Below are positions 37,729 through 48,752 of a DNA stretch of 64,000 nt, piece by piece; within the stretch, counting starts at the first letter, position 1; every line of letters starts with the position of its first letter. Under the pieces are notes generated by a model that was not told the DNA's origin, did no database searches, and saw nothing but the letters and a program-made list of their open reading frames with translations. The translations under genes and the position numbers were made by a program. This DNA is from an uncultured Bacteroidota bacterium (lineage in GTDB: Bacteria; Bacteroidota; Bacteroidia; Chitinophagales; Chitinophagaceae), in contig CAIQQR010000079.1 in assembly GCA_903874055.1 (NCBI GenBank), positions 1 to 64,000 of the forward strand, given 5' to 3'.

Positions 37729-39987
37729 TTAAGCTTGTTCGGTATCAAATCTGTTTACCTGTTGGATTCCATTGAGTGATTTAATTCTATCAACTAAAGC
37801 TTCCAATTCATCTTTATCATGAACGTATACCTTAATGGTGCCTTCAAACAGCCCTTCTTTGGATTCAATAGTTAAGGCGGCTATATTAATTTTTAGTTCA
37901 CCACTAATGATATTGGTGATTTTATTTACCACCCCAACATCATCCAGTCCAATAATACTAAGACCTGTTAGGAAAGAAATTTCTTTATTTTTTGCCCATT
38001 TGGTTTTAACTACTCTGTGTCCATAATTGGCTAAAAGTTGGGTAGCATTTGGGCAGGTGGTACGATGAATAATTAATCCCTTGCCAGTACTCACAAATCC
38101 AAAAACATCATCTCCAGGAATAGGGTTGCAACATTTTGCAAGTGTGTATTTGATTTGATCACTAGACTCTCCAAAAATGATTAATTCAGAATCTTTTTTA
38201 GAAACTGGTTTAGGGGTATTGTGATCATGTACCACTTCGGTTAGAGTAACCAATGGTTTGGGCGCTTCTATTTTATCTCCAACTACCTGGAACATTTTTA
38301 GTTCCTTTAAATCAATATTCTTTGTAGCAATTTTATACAATAAATCAAGTTGACTATTTAATTTATAATAGTTCATTACTTGATCAATATTAAATGGATT
38401 GTATACCGCACCAATGCCTTCTAATTTTCTTTGCAAAGTATATTTTCCCTCCTCTGCAATAGTTTTCTTTTCTTCTCTTAATGCATCCTTAATGCTATTT
38501 TTTGCTTTTGCAGTAACAACATTGTTTAACCAGTCTTCACTGGGCTTTTGTTTATTACTGGTAATAATTTCAATTTGATCCCCACTTCTTAATTTATGAC
38601 TGATAGGAACTAATTTGTGGTTCACTTTTGCACCAATACATTTAGAACCAATAGCAGTATGAATGTAAAATGCAAAGTCCAATGCCGAGCTATTCGTAGG
38701 CAACATTTTTATATCTCCCTTTGGAGTGTAAACGTATATTTCCTCAGCAAGAAATGAAGTTTTAAAGTCTTGTAAAAAATCAATGCCACCTTCATCCTGA
38801 TTTCCTAAGGCCTCTCTTATTTGCATGAACCATTTATCAAATCTATCTTCATTTTGAGTGCCTTCTTTGTATTTAAAATGAGCTGCTAATCCTTTTTCTG
38901 CAATCTCATTCATTCTCTTAGTTCTAATTTGCACTTCCACCCATTTTCCCTGCGGTCCCATCACCGTAGTATGCAAAGCTTCGTATCCATTGCTCTTTGG
39001 ATTACTTAACCAGTCTCTTAATCTTTCGGGAGAGGGAAGATATTCATCCGTAATTAAAGAATACACTTTCCAACACTCTTCTTTCTCCTTTTCTAGTGGA
39101 GCGTCTAATATTACTCTAATGGCAAATAAGTCATAAACTTCTTCAAAGCTTACTCCTTTCTTTTTTATTTTATTCCAAATAGAGTGGATACTTTTTGGCC
39201 TTCCATAAATTTCAAAATCAAAACCAATTGAAGTTAATTTATCTTTTAATGGACGAATAAATTCATTAATATATTTAGTTCTTTCTCTTTTTGTCTCCGC
39301 TAATTTTTTGGCAATCTCTTTATAAGTATCTGCCTCCAAATATTTCATGGACAAGTCTTCCAACTCCGTTTTTATATTGTACAATCCCATTCTGTGCGCT
39401 AAAGGAGCGTATACCCAAATGGTTTCAGAAGCAATCTTTAATTGCTTTTCTTGTTTCATGGAATCTAACGTACGCATATTGTGTAAGCGATCGGCTAGCT
39501 TTATTAATATGACTCTTGGATCATCCGTTAATGTTAAAAGTATTTTCTTAAAATTTTCAGCTTGCTGGCTACTATTCGTATCCATCACTGTAGAAATTTT
39601 TGTCAATCCATCTACAATTTTTGCAATCTCATTTCCAAATTCACTCTTAATATCATCTAATGTAATATCTGTATCCTCAACAGTGTCATGTAACAACGCA
39701 CAAATGGTACTTCGCACTCCTAGTCCAATTTCTTCCACACAAATCATAGCAACAGCAATAGGGTGGAATATATAGGGCTCTCCACTTTTACGACGCATTG
39801 TTTTATGCGCATTGGCAGCCATTTCAAAAGCAGTTCTTAAAAGCTCTTTATCTCCTTTTTTAATCTTAGGCCTTAGTGCACGTGAAAGGGCACGATACTT
39901 TCGAACAATTTCTTTTTTTTCTTGTTCTTCGTCCAAATTGTAGTTGGTAACAATTGCTGGTTTAATATCGTCTTCTGAGTATTCCAC
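37729..39987 (-). CDS. Bifunctional RelA/SpoT family (p)ppGpp synthetase/hydrolase
   Basis: HD (ALLHDTVEDT), synthetase, TGS and ACT domains. Confidence 0.95.
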   Translation of the reverse strand: MEYSEDDIKPAIVTNYNLDEEQEKKEIVRKYRALSRALRPKIKKGDKELLRTAFEMAANAHKTMRRKSGEPYIFHPIAVAMICVEEIGLGVRSTICALLHDTVEDTDITLDDIKSEFGNEIAKIVDGLTKISTVMDTNSSQQAENFKKILLTLTDDPRVILIKLADRLHNMRTLDSMKQEKQLKIASETIWVYAPLAHRMGLYNIKTELEDLSMKYLEADTYKEIAKKLAETKRERTKYINEFIRPLKDKLTSIGFDFEIYGRPKSIHSIWNKIKKKGVSFEEVYDLFAIRVILDAPLEKEKEECWKVYSLITDEYLPSPERLRDWLSNPKSNGYEALHTTVMGPQGKWVEVQIRTKRMNEIAEKGLAAHFKYKEGTQNEDRFDKWFMQIREALGNQDEGGIDFLQDFKTSFLAEEIYVYTPKGDIKMLPTNSSALDFAFYIHTAIGSKCIGAKVNHKLVPISHKLRSGDQIEIITSNKQKPSEDWLNNVVTAKAKNSIKDALREEKKTIAEEGKYTLQRKLEGIGAVYNPFNIDQVMNYYKLNSQLDLLYKIATKNIDLKELKMFQVVGDKIEAPKPLVTLTEVVHDHNTPKPVSKKDSELIIFGESSDQIKYTLAKCCNPIPGDDVFGFVSTGKGLIIHRTTCPNATQLLANYGHRVVKTKWAKNKEISFLTGLSIIGLDDVGVVNKITNIISGELKINIAALTIESKEGLFEGTIKVYVHDKDELEALVDRIKSLNGIQQVNRFDTEQA

Positions 39988-40043
39988 TTATCACGAAAAT
40001 ACATAAAAGCAACATGATTTTTACAAACAACAAGCAGATAATG

Positions 40044-40051
40044 TAACTTTG
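40044..40051 (+). promoter_or_regulatory. -7 box TAACTTTG upstream of ABC transporter
   Basis: Matches TAnnTTTG, 7 nt before ATG. Confidence 0.5.
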
Positions 40052-40058
40052 CCCCCAT

Positions 40059-41864
40059 ATGTCGTCTACGCAGCCAAAACCCATGTTCAAATCCGTTATT
40101 TTAGCAAGAGTCTTTTCTTTTGTTAAACCCTATCGATTCATTTTTTGGAGCAATGTTTTATTGGCAATTATTTTAGCATTTGCTACACCTGTTCGACCTT
40201 TCCTGATTCAGTCCACGGTTAACTTGGCCATTGGCAAACAAGTAGTATTACCTGTTTGGGTTAACTTTTTTATTCCTGCTGCTGCACATACCGAAATAAT
40301 AAAATTAATTATTGCGATTACATTATTTCAAGTTGGATTTATATTAATTGAAACGGTGTTACGTTTTTTCTTTTCATTTGGTATGTCTTGGTTAGGACAA
40401 CAAGTGGTGCGTGATTTGCGTAACACGGTATATGATAAAATCATGCATTGGGAAATGCGTCAATTTGATCAAACACCCATTGGTACTTTAACCACTAGAA
40501 CCATCAATGATATTGAAAGTATCAATGATATTTTTTCCGATGGGTTAATTCCAATATTAGCCGATTTGCTTACAATTGTTGTTACGCTAACCACCATGTT
40601 TGTGATTAATTGGAAGTTGACTTTAATTTGTTTGATTCCATTTCCTATTATGTTGGTGGCTACTTATTTTTTTAAAGAAAGTGTTAATAAAAGTTTTATT
40701 CAAGTACGTAATGCAGTGGCGGCATTAAATGCTTTTGTGCAAGAACATATTTCGGGAATGCAGGTAGTGCAAGCTTTTGCTGCTGAAGAAAAGGAAATGG
40801 ATAAATTTGTAAAAATTAATGAGCGCCATAAATTAGCCAATATACAAGCCATCTTTGCTTATTCAGTTTTCTTTCCTGTTGTGGAAGTGGTACTGGCATT
40901 AAGCATTGGATTAATTGTATGGTGGGTTGCTGGCCAGTCTTTGGATGCTGGATTGTTGGTCGCTTTTATATTGTTCTTAAATCAAATATTTAGACCACTT
41001 CGTATGATTGCAGACAAATTCAATGTCTTGCAAATGGGGATGGTTGCAGCCGAGCGCGTATTTAAAGTTTTGGATAATAAAGATATTACCGAAAATAAGG
41101 GAACTTATGCGCCTGCACATATCAATGGTAAAATTGAATTTAATAAAGTACAGTTTGCTTATAGTGAACCTAATTGGGTTTTAAAAGGAATTGATTTTAC
41201 TGTTGAAGCAGGGCAAACCATTGCATTGGTGGGATCTACTGGTAGTGGTAAAACATCTATCATTAGCATTTTAAATAGATTGTATCCCTATCAATCGGGT
41301 GCTATTTTATTGGACGATCATCCGATAGAATCTTATTCCTTGGATAGACTACGTGCTTCCATAGGAGTAGTTTTGCAAGATGTATTTTTATTCTCCGGTT
41401 CGGTATATGACAATATAACCCTTCGTAATCCAGCTATCACAAAAGAACAAGTGCAGGAGGCTGCTAAAATGATTGGCATGCATGATTTTATTATGCAACT
41501 ACCAGGAGGGTATGATTATCATGTAATGGAACGAGGTTCGACACTTAGTTTAGGTCAAAGACAATTATTGAGTTTTATTCGTGCACTTTTATACAATCCG
41601 TCTATTTTAATTTTAGACGAAGCCACTTCCTCCATTGACACAGAAAGTGAGCAATTAATAGAAAAAGCAATTGATGCATTAATTAAAGGAAGGACTTCCA
41701 TAGTAATTGCCCATCGTCTTTCCACCATTCGAAAAGCGGATAAAATCATTGTTTTAGACAAGGGATCAATTGTTGAAATGGGGTCTCATAATGAGCTATT
41801 ACAATTGGGGGGATTTTACTCAACATTGACTGAAATGCAATTCGCAGAAAAAAAAGTAAGCTAA
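40059..41864 (+). CDS. ABC exporter, fused permease/ATPase
   Basis: Walker A GSTGSGKTS, signature LSLGQRQLLSFIRALL. Confidence 0.94.
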   Translation: MSSTQPKPMFKSVILARVFSFVKPYRFIFWSNVLLAIILAFATPVRPFLIQSTVNLAIGKQVVLPVWVNFFIPAAAHTEIIKLIIAITLFQVGFILIETVLRFFFSFGMSWLGQQVVRDLRNTVYDKIMHWEMRQFDQTPIGTLTTRTINDIESINDIFSDGLIPILADLLTIVVTLTTMFVINWKLTLICLIPFPIMLVATYFFKESVNKSFIQVRNAVAALNAFVQEHISGMQVVQAFAAEEKEMDKFVKINERHKLANIQAIFAYSVFFPVVEVVLALSIGLIVWWVAGQSLDAGLLVAFILFLNQIFRPLRMIADKFNVLQMGMVAAERVFKVLDNKDITENKGTYAPAHINGKIEFNKVQFAYSEPNWVLKGIDFTVEAGQTIALVGSTGSGKTSIISILNRLYPYQSGAILLDDHPIESYSLDRLRASIGVVLQDVFLFSGSVYDNITLRNPAITKEQVQEAAKMIGMHDFIMQLPGGYDYHVMERGSTLSLGQRQLLSFIRALLYNPSILILDEATSSIDTESEQLIEKAIDALIKGRTSIVIAHRLSTIRKADKIIVLDKGSIVEMGSHNELLQLGGFYSTLTEMQFAEKKVS

Positions 41865-41966
41865 AATTTCTTAAAACATTGATTTTCAACTTATTGTATT
41901 TAAAGATTTTTTTCTAAGCAACTTAAGTTTCTATTAATATTTGCTCATTTTCCAGCGCTTTATTCT

Positions 41967-41974
41967 TATCTTTG
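41967..41974 (+). promoter_or_regulatory. -7 box TATCTTTG upstream of atpB
   Basis: Matches TAnnTTTG. Confidence 0.5.
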
Positions 41975-41994
41975 CCGCAAATTTTGAGCACATC

Positions 41995-43107
41995 ATGTCT
42001 TTTTTGAGAATAAAAACTTTACTGGTAGCGGGTTTCAGCTTAATTGCTGTATTGAGTGTAACAAATTCATTTGCCAATGAAAATGCAAATGAGGGTGTAA
42101 AAGAGGCTGCAAAGAAACAAGAAGGTAGTTTTAATGTTACTGAAACAATTTTAGAACACATTAAGGATGATCATAGCTGGCATTTATGGGGAGATAAATC
42201 CATTCACTTACCGGTAATTTTAAAAACCTCAAAAGGATTTGAAGTTTTCTCTTCTGAAAAATTAGTGGACGAACATCACGAGCCTGTTGTGTACAAAGGC
42301 AATTTTGATTATAAATTAATTGAAGGGAAAACAAAGATTGTAGATGCAAGTGGCAATGTAGATAAGGAAGCGAGCAAACAACTTTGGGATTTATCCATCA
42401 CTAAAAATGTTGCCAGCTTATTTGTATCCGTGTTTATTTTATTAGTGGTATTATTAAGTTCCGCGGCTGCTTATAAGAAAACAGGTGTTAAAACAGCACC
42501 TAAGGGATTGCAATCTTTCATGGAGCCTATTATTTTATTTGTTAGAGACGAGGTAGCGGTTCCAAACATTGGCGCTAAAAAAGCGGGCAAGTACATGCCT
42601 TTTTTATTAACTATTTTCTTTTTGATTTTAACCAATAACTTTTTAGGTTTAATTCCTTTCTTTCCAGGTGGAGCCAACGTGAGTGGTAATATTGCTTTCA
42701 CTATGACTTTAGCAGTTTGTGTATTTATCGTGGTGAATTTAAGTGCGAATAAAAGTTATTGGGAACACATTTTCTGGATGCCAGGTATGCACTGGAGCAT
42801 GAAATTGTTCTTAGCACCTATTGAATTAATTGGTGTATTCACAAAGCCTATCTCTTTAATGATTCGTTTATTCGCAAACATTACTGCGGGTCACATTCTA
42901 GTATTAAGTTTGATTTGTTTAATCTTCATATTCAAAACGGTTTTTGCTTCAGCAATTGCTGTTCCTTTTGCAGTGTTTATTGGTATGATTGAATTGTTGG
43001 TTGCATTTTTGCAAGCCTTCATCTTTACCATGTTAGCTGCTATGTACATTGGAATGGCAACAGAAGAGCATCACCACGAAGGACATGCGGAAGCGGCTCA
43101 TCACTAA
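41995..43107 (+). CDS. atpB: F0F1 ATP synthase subunit A with signal peptide and long N-terminal extension
   Basis: ELIGVFTKPISLMIRLFANITAGH motif; start set at MSFLRIKTLL. Confidence 0.93.
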   Translation: MSFLRIKTLLVAGFSLIAVLSVTNSFANENANEGVKEAAKKQEGSFNVTETILEHIKDDHSWHLWGDKSIHLPVILKTSKGFEVFSSEKLVDEHHEPVVYKGNFDYKLIEGKTKIVDASGNVDKEASKQLWDLSITKNVASLFVSVFILLVVLLSSAAAYKKTGVKTAPKGLQSFMEPIILFVRDEVAVPNIGAKKAGKYMPFLLTIFFLILTNNFLGLIPFFPGGANVSGNIAFTMTLAVCVFIVVNLSANKSYWEHIFWMPGMHWSMKLFLAPIELIGVFTKPISLMIRLFANITAGHILVLSLICLIFIFKTVFASAIAVPFAVFIGMIELLVAFLQAFIFTMLAAMYIGMATEEHHHEGHAEAAHH

Positions 43108-43133
43108 AAAATAAATAAAGATTTTTTCAATAA

Positions 43134-43364
<231 letters not shown>

Positions 43365-43406
43365 TCAAGTTGGGATTAGGTCCTTGACCTGATTTCAAAA
43401 ACTTTT

Positions 43407-43445
43407 TATAGGCCCTAGCACAGGGCGATGGGCCTATAATTTTTT
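43407..43445 (+). terminator. Hairpin plus T-rich tail between atpE and atpF
   Basis: TATAGGCCC ... GGGCCTATA (perfect 9-bp) then ATTTTTTAA. Confidence 0.55.
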
Positions 43446-43486
43446 AAATTGAAAAGAACAATTAGAAAATATATAAATAACATTTT

Positions 43487-43996
43487 ATGTTGTTAGAAAT
43501 TAACCCTTTAGTACTTCCAGATATTGGATTGGTGTTTTGGAACACCATCGCATTTTTGGTTTTATTGATTGTATTAGGAAAATTTGCTTGGAAACCAATT
43601 TTAAAAGCGATCAACGATCGTGAAAGCGGCATTGAAGAAGCTTTATTAAAGGCGGATAAAATGAAGGCTGAAATTGCAACTATGCAATCTGAAAATGAAG
43701 CATTATTGGCTAAAGCACGTGAGGAAAGAGCAACCCTAATTAAAGAGGCAAAAGAAGCATCTGATAAAATGGTGGCTGAAGCTAAAGAAAAAGCAAAGTT
43801 GGAATACGATAAAATTTTAACAGATGCTCAATTAGCAATTACTCAACAAAAAAATGCTGCCTTAACTGAGGTTAAAAACCAAGTGGGTACATTGGTAATT
43901 GAAGTTGCTGAAAAAGTATTAAGAAAAGAGTTGTCTAATAAAGCCGATCAAGAAAGCTATATTAAGCAATTGGCTGATGGAGTAAAATTAAATTAA
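43487..43996 (+). CDS. atpF: F0F1 ATP synthase subunit B
   Basis: N-terminal TM and long charged helix; operon position. Confidence 0.95.
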   Translation: MLLEINPLVLPDIGLVFWNTIAFLVLLIVLGKFAWKPILKAINDRESGIEEALLKADKMKAEIATMQSENEALLAKAREERATLIKEAKEASDKMVAEAKEKAKLEYDKILTDAQLAITQQKNAALTEVKNQVGTLVIEVAEKVLRKELSNKADQESYIKQLADGVKLN

Positions 43997-44001
43997 TAAA
44001 A

Positions 44002-44565
44002 ATGTCTAACGCACGTTTAGCTGGTAGATACGCAAAAAGTTTACTTGGACTTGCAACTGAGCAGGGGCAATTAGAAGCGGTATATGCAGATATGAAATAC
44101 TTGCACGCAGTATGTGAAGTAAGTAGTGAGTTTGTAAATTTATTGCGTAGTCCAATTATAAAGGCTGATCAAAAAAATAGCATCATTAATGCAGTGACCA
44201 AGGATAAAGTAAGCTTACTTACTAATTCTTTTACTGTATTGTTGGTTAAAAAAGGTCGTGAAAGTGATTTGCCCGAAATGGCAACTGCATTTATTGAGCA
44301 ATACAATGAAATTAAAGGAATACATCAAGTTACTTTAACAACTGCAGTGGAGGTAAGCGAAGATTTGAAAAAAGCAATTGAAGAAAAAGTGAAAACTGAA
44401 AACAAATTTGCGACTGTTGAATTAACTACTAAAACAGATGAAACTTTAATTGGTGGGTTTGTATTAGAATTTGATAATAATTTATTAGATGCAAGCATCG
44501 CAAGAGATTTAAGAGACATTAAAAAACAATTTACAAACAACACATTTGTAGATAAAACAAAATAA
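44002..44565 (+). CDS. atpH: F0F1 ATP synthase subunit delta
   Basis: ARLAGRYAKSLLGLA; C-terminal IGGFVLEFDNNLLDASI. Confidence 0.95.
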   Translation: MSNARLAGRYAKSLLGLATEQGQLEAVYADMKYLHAVCEVSSEFVNLLRSPIIKADQKNSIINAVTKDKVSLLTNSFTVLLVKKGRESDLPEMATAFIEQYNEIKGIHQVTLTTAVEVSEDLKKAIEEKVKTENKFATVELTTKTDETLIGGFVLEFDNNLLDASIARDLRDIKKQFTNNTFVDKTK

Positions 44566-44587
44566 TCATTTTTTAAAATAGACTATT

Positions 44588-46165
44588 ATGGTGAATATTA
44601 AGCCGGATGAAATTTCAGCAATTCTTAGACAACAACTAAGCAATTTTAATGCAAGTGCTGATTTAGAAGAAGTAGGAACTGTATTACAAGTGGGTGATGG
44701 TATCGCTCGTGTATATGGTTTAAATGGTGTAAGCAGTGGTGAACTTGTGGAGTTCGAAAACGGAGTAAAAGCAATTGCCTTAAACCTTGAGGAAGACAAC
44801 GTGGGTGTGGTAATGATGGGGGATAGCAAGGCTATTAAAGAAGGAGATAAAGTAAAAAGAACAGGCCAAATCGCATCTATTAAAGTAGGTAACGGTTTAG
44901 TAGGTCGTGTTATTAATATGTTGGGTGAGCCAATTGATGGTAAAGGCCCAATTCAAGGTGACTTATATGAAATGCCTTTGGAGCGTAAAGCACCAGGGGT
45001 AATTTTCCGTGAGCCAGTAAAAGAGCCATTACAAACAGGTATCAAAGCGATTGACGCGATGATTCCAATTGGTCGTGGACAACGTGAGTTAGTAATTGGT
45101 GACCGTCAAACTGGTAAAACAGCTATTTGTGTGGACACCATTATCAATCAAAAAGAATTTTACGATGCAGGTGAACCTGTATATTGTATTTATGTTGCGA
45201 TTGGTCAAAAAGCATCAACCATTGCCGGTGTGATGAAAACATTAGAAGACAATGGTGCGATGGCTTACACCACTATCGTAGCAGCTTCTGCAGCGGATCC
45301 AGCTCCTCAACAATTCTACGCTCCTTTTGCGGGTGCAGCGGTAGGAGAGTTTTTCCGTGATTGTGGTAAACCAGCATTGATTGTATTTGATGACTTATCA
45401 AAACAAGCGGTGGCTTACCGTGAGGTTTCATTGTTATTACGTCGTCCGCCAGGTCGTGAGGCTTATCCAGGTGACGTATTCTACTTACACAGTCGTTTAT
45501 TAGAGCGTGCTGCGAAAGTAATTGCAAACGATGATATCGCTAAAAATATGAACGACTTACCAGCTTCTATCAAGCACTTGGTAAAAGGGGGTGGTTCATT
45601 AACAGCATTGCCAATTATTGAAACACAAGCGGGTGATGTATCTGCCTATATTCCTACCAACGTAATCTCAATTACCGACGGTCAAATCTTCTTGGAAGGT
45701 AACTTGTTCAACGCAGGTATACGTCCAGCGATTAACGTAGGTATTTCTGTAAGTCGTGTGGGTGGGAACGCACAGATTAAGTCAATGAAAAAAGTATCTG
45801 GTACTTTGAAATTAGACCAAGCTTTATACCGTGAGTTAGAGGCTTTCTCTAAATTTGGTGGTGACTTAGATCCTGCTACTAAAAACGTAATTGACAAGGG
45901 TGCAAGAAACGTAGAAATCTTAAAGCAAGCTCAATACACTCCATTTACAGTAGAAAAGCAAGTTGCTATTATCTACTTGGGTACGCAAGGTTTGTTAAAA
46001 GAAGTAGCTGTTAAAAACGTAAAAGAATTTGAAGCACATTTCTTATTAGAGATGAGCAATAAATTACCAAACGTTTTAGCTGAATTCAAAAAAGGCAACT
46101 TACCTGAAGACGGAATTAAACAAATGGTGGATTTAGCGAATAGCATCATTCCTCAATACAAATAG
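44588..46165 (+). CDS. atpA: F0F1 ATP synthase subunit alpha
   Basis: [19 protein letters not shown]. Confidence 0.97.
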   Translation: MVNIKPDEISAILRQQLSNFNASADLEEVGTVLQVGDGIARVYGLNGVSSGELVEFENGVKAIALNLEEDNVGVVMMGDSKAIKEGDKVKRTGQIASIKVGNGLVGRVINMLGEPIDGKGPIQGDLYEMPLERKAPGVIFREPVKEPLQTGIKAIDAMIPIGRGQRELVIGDRQTGKTAICVDTIINQKEFYDAGEPVYCIYVAIGQKASTIAGVMKTLEDNGAMAYTTIVAASAADPAPQQFYAPFAGAAVGEFFRDCGKPALIVFDDLSKQAVAYREVSLLLRRPPGREAYPGDVFYLHSRLLERAAKVIANDDIAKNMNDLPASIKHLVKGGGSLTALPIIETQAGDVSAYIPTNVISITDGQIFLEGNLFNAGIRPAINVGISVSRVGGNAQIKSMKKVSGTLKLDQALYRELEAFSKFGGDLDPATKNVIDKGARNVEILKQAQYTPFTVEKQVAIIYLGTQGLLKEVAVKNVKEFEAHFLLEMSNKLPNVLAEFKKGNLPEDGIKQMVDLANSIIPQYK

Positions 46166-46180
46166 TACTTCACTATATTT

Positions 46181-46211
46181 AAAAAACCCTGAACTTAGTT
46201 CGGGGTTTTTT
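46181..46211 (+). terminator. Intrinsic terminator after atpA
   Basis: AAAAAACCCTGAAC tta GTTCGGGGTTTTTT. Confidence 0.85.
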
Positions 46212-46222
46212 GTTATTATAGT

Positions 46223-47131
46223 ATGTCTGTAATTCAAGTAAATGGTTTAAGCAAGCACTTTGGGACACTCAAGGCAGTGGACCATTTGGACTTTTCTGTA
46301 ACAGAAGGGGAAGTGTTTGGATTTTTAGGCCAGAACGGTTCGGGAAAGAGTACTACCATCAGAATGTTACTTTCTTTAATACATCCAACCAGTGGCTCAA
46401 TTGAGTTATTTGGAAAACCACTGAATAAATATCGAGATGAAATTTTAGAGGAAGTAGGTGCGATTATTGAACGCCCCGATTTATATCCTTATTTAACTGC
46501 AAAAGAACATTTGCAATTATTTGCCAAATTGCGCAACAAGCATGTTGGTGAAAACAGTATTCAAGATACTTTAGTGAAGGTGGGCCTGGCAGATCGTTCA
46601 AAAGATAAAGTTCAAACTTTTTCATTAGGGATGAAGCAGCGATTGGGAATTGCCATTGCATTATTGCACAACCCCTCTTTAATTATATTAGATGAGCCCA
46701 CAAATGGATTGGATCCACAAGGCATTTCGGATATTAGAAACTTAATAAAGCAACTTGCTCAACAGGAAGGTAAAACGGTATTGGTGTCATCTCATTTGCT
46801 TTCAGAAATTGAACAAATGGCTACTCAAATTATGATTATACATAAAGGGAAAAAAGTAGCAGATGGCCCCATTCAAAAATTATTAGATCCAAATAAAATG
46901 ATTGTGCATATTAAAACTACTAATGATGCACAAACTTTGCAGATTATTTTGTCAGGTAGTTTTAGCAATTATTTATTACAAAGAAATGACGGCATTTATC
47001 TAAGGCTTCCTGATTATGAAATTCCTTTATTGAATACTTCATTAGTGAATGCGGGCGTAGGTTTGATAGGGGTAGAGACAAGAAATTCATTGGAGGATTA
47101 TTTTTTACAGGTGACTTCAAATACAATATAA
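46223..47131 (+). CDS. ABC transporter ATP-binding protein
   Basis: GQNGSGKSTTIRMLL, FSLGMKQRLGIAIALL. Confidence 0.94.
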   Translation: MSVIQVNGLSKHFGTLKAVDHLDFSVTEGEVFGFLGQNGSGKSTTIRMLLSLIHPTSGSIELFGKPLNKYRDEILEEVGAIIERPDLYPYLTAKEHLQLFAKLRNKHVGENSIQDTLVKVGLADRSKDKVQTFSLGMKQRLGIAIALLHNPSLIILDEPTNGLDPQGISDIRNLIKQLAQQEGKTVLVSSHLLSEIEQMATQIMIIHKGKKVADGPIQKLLDPNKMIVHIKTTNDAQTLQIILSGSFSNYLLQRNDGIYLRLPDYEIPLLNTSLVNAGVGLIGVETRNSLEDYFLQVTSNTI

Positions 47132-48006
47132 TGAAAGCAATTATTTCCATAGAATTATATAAAATTTTTAGAAGGCCAAGAACTTATATTGCATTTGGGG
47201 CTATTGCAGCTTTAATTATGGTCATTCAATTGGGTTTGAAAATGGATGGTCAATCCTATGCCTCTTTTTTAATGAAGGATATCAATGATACCTTAACGGT
47301 AGATGGTAAAGTTTTAAACGGATACTTGATTTGTTATATTTTATTACAATTATTATTGGTGCATGTACCCTTGCTTGTTGCATTAATTGCTGCCGATATG
47401 ATATCGGGAGAAGCTAATTTAGGGACATTGCGTTTACTATTTACTACCCCCTATAGCAGAACACAATTGGTTATGGGCAAATTTATTGCAGCAAGTATTT
47501 ATACTATTGTTTTGTTAATATGGTTGGCATTTTTAGCACTCTTTGTTAGTATGTGGATTTTTGGAACGGATGATTTATTCTTACTCAAGTCAAATTACGT
47601 AGTACTAATACAAGAAAAAGATGTTTTATGGCGCTATGTTGGCGCATTTGTATTTGCAAGTTTCGCATTGCTTACCGTAACATCACTTGGATTTTTAATG
47701 TCAAGCATGGCTAATAATTCCATTGGGCCTATCGTTGGAACGATGAGTGCTATTGTATTTTTTACCATTTTGAGTACACTTAATATTCCTTTATTCGCAG
47801 CTATCAAGCCTTATCTATTTACCACGCACATGAATAACTGGAAAGAGTTTTTTGATATCAAAGTCAACGAAAATAATGAAGCTATTTATGGCACAATTTT
47901 AAATGTCGCAAAAATAAAAAATTCCATTATTGTACTTACGTTACATATTATATTGTTTGTTACCGCATCGGTAATTATTACAAAGCGCAAAGACATTCTA
48001 AGCTAA
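47131..48006 (+). CDS. ABC-2 type permease
   Basis: Multi-TM; TAATG overlap with ATPase gene. Confidence 0.88.
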   Translation: MKAIISIELYKIFRRPRTYIAFGAIAALIMVIQLGLKMDGQSYASFLMKDINDTLTVDGKVLNGYLICYILLQLLLVHVPLLVALIAADMISGEANLGTLRLLFTTPYSRTQLVMGKFIAASIYTIVLLIWLAFLALFVSMWIFGTDDLFLLKSNYVVLIQEKDVLWRYVGAFVFASFALLTVTSLGFLMSSMANNSIGPIVGTMSAIVFFTILSTLNIPLFAAIKPYLFTTHMNNWKEFFDIKVNENNEAIYGTILNVAKIKNSIIVLTLHIILFVTASVIITKRKDILS

Positions 48007-48011
48007 TTATC

Positions 48012-48704
48012 ATGAAAAAAATTATAAAATATAGTGTTGCTTTTTTATTAATGCTTAATTGTAGTATAGTAAGTGCACAGGTGGATCCTTTGATTGAAAA
48101 AGTAAGCCAAAAATTAGCATTGGTAAATGACTATGTAGCCGAGGGTGTGATGAAAACAGATGTTTCTTTTATTAAGGCAAGTTTGGGTAAGGTGAAAGTG
48201 TATTTTAAAAAACCAAACCTGTTGAAGGTGAAAAAGGAAGGTGGCATTTCATTATTGCCAAAAGGAGGCGTGTCAGTTACCATCAATTCATTATTGAACA
48301 CCAAACAATATATTGCGTTGCCAGCAGGCACGCAGGAGTTTAAAGGCAAAACATTAAGGGTGATTAAACTAGTGCCAACAGATGAAAAACTAGACTGGGT
48401 AATTTCTACTTTATGGATTGATCCCAATGACGCATTGGTATATAAAACCTTTACGACAACCAAGGAAAATGGTAGTTATGAAATTACCATGGAATACGGG
48501 GAATATGCAAACCTCGGATTACCTAGTAAAATTATATTTGCCTTTAATACCAAGGATTATAAACTGCCCAACGGAATTACTTTAGAATTTGGGGATGAGG
48601 ACGCTGCTGCCAAGCAAAAAGCTTTAAAGCATAAAAAAGGGACTATTGAAATTACGTATCGTAATTATGTTATCAATAAAGGAGTTTCTAATAATATGTT
48701 TTAG
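48012..48704 (+). CDS. LolA-like outer membrane lipoprotein carrier-family protein
   Basis: Signal peptide; LolA-like beta-rich pattern (VYFKKPNLLKV). Confidence 0.65.
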   Translation: MKKIIKYSVAFLLMLNCSIVSAQVDPLIEKVSQKLALVNDYVAEGVMKTDVSFIKASLGKVKVYFKKPNLLKVKKEGGISLLPKGGVSVTINSLLNTKQYIALPAGTQEFKGKTLRVIKLVPTDEKLDWVISTLWIDPNDALVYKTFTTTKENGSYEITMEYGEYANLGLPSKIIFAFNTKDYKLPNGITLEFGDEDAAAKQKALKHKKGTIEITYRNYVINKGVSNNMF

Positions 48705-48752
48705 TGACTTTATTGTCCGTACAAAGTCTTAATTTCAATCAAAGTTTAGGTC

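Noticed and set aside
39347-39775. 142-aa + strand ORF inside relA/spoT
   Set aside because: Antisense to a clear full-length gene; no family resemblance. Other short antisense ORFs were rejected for the same reason.
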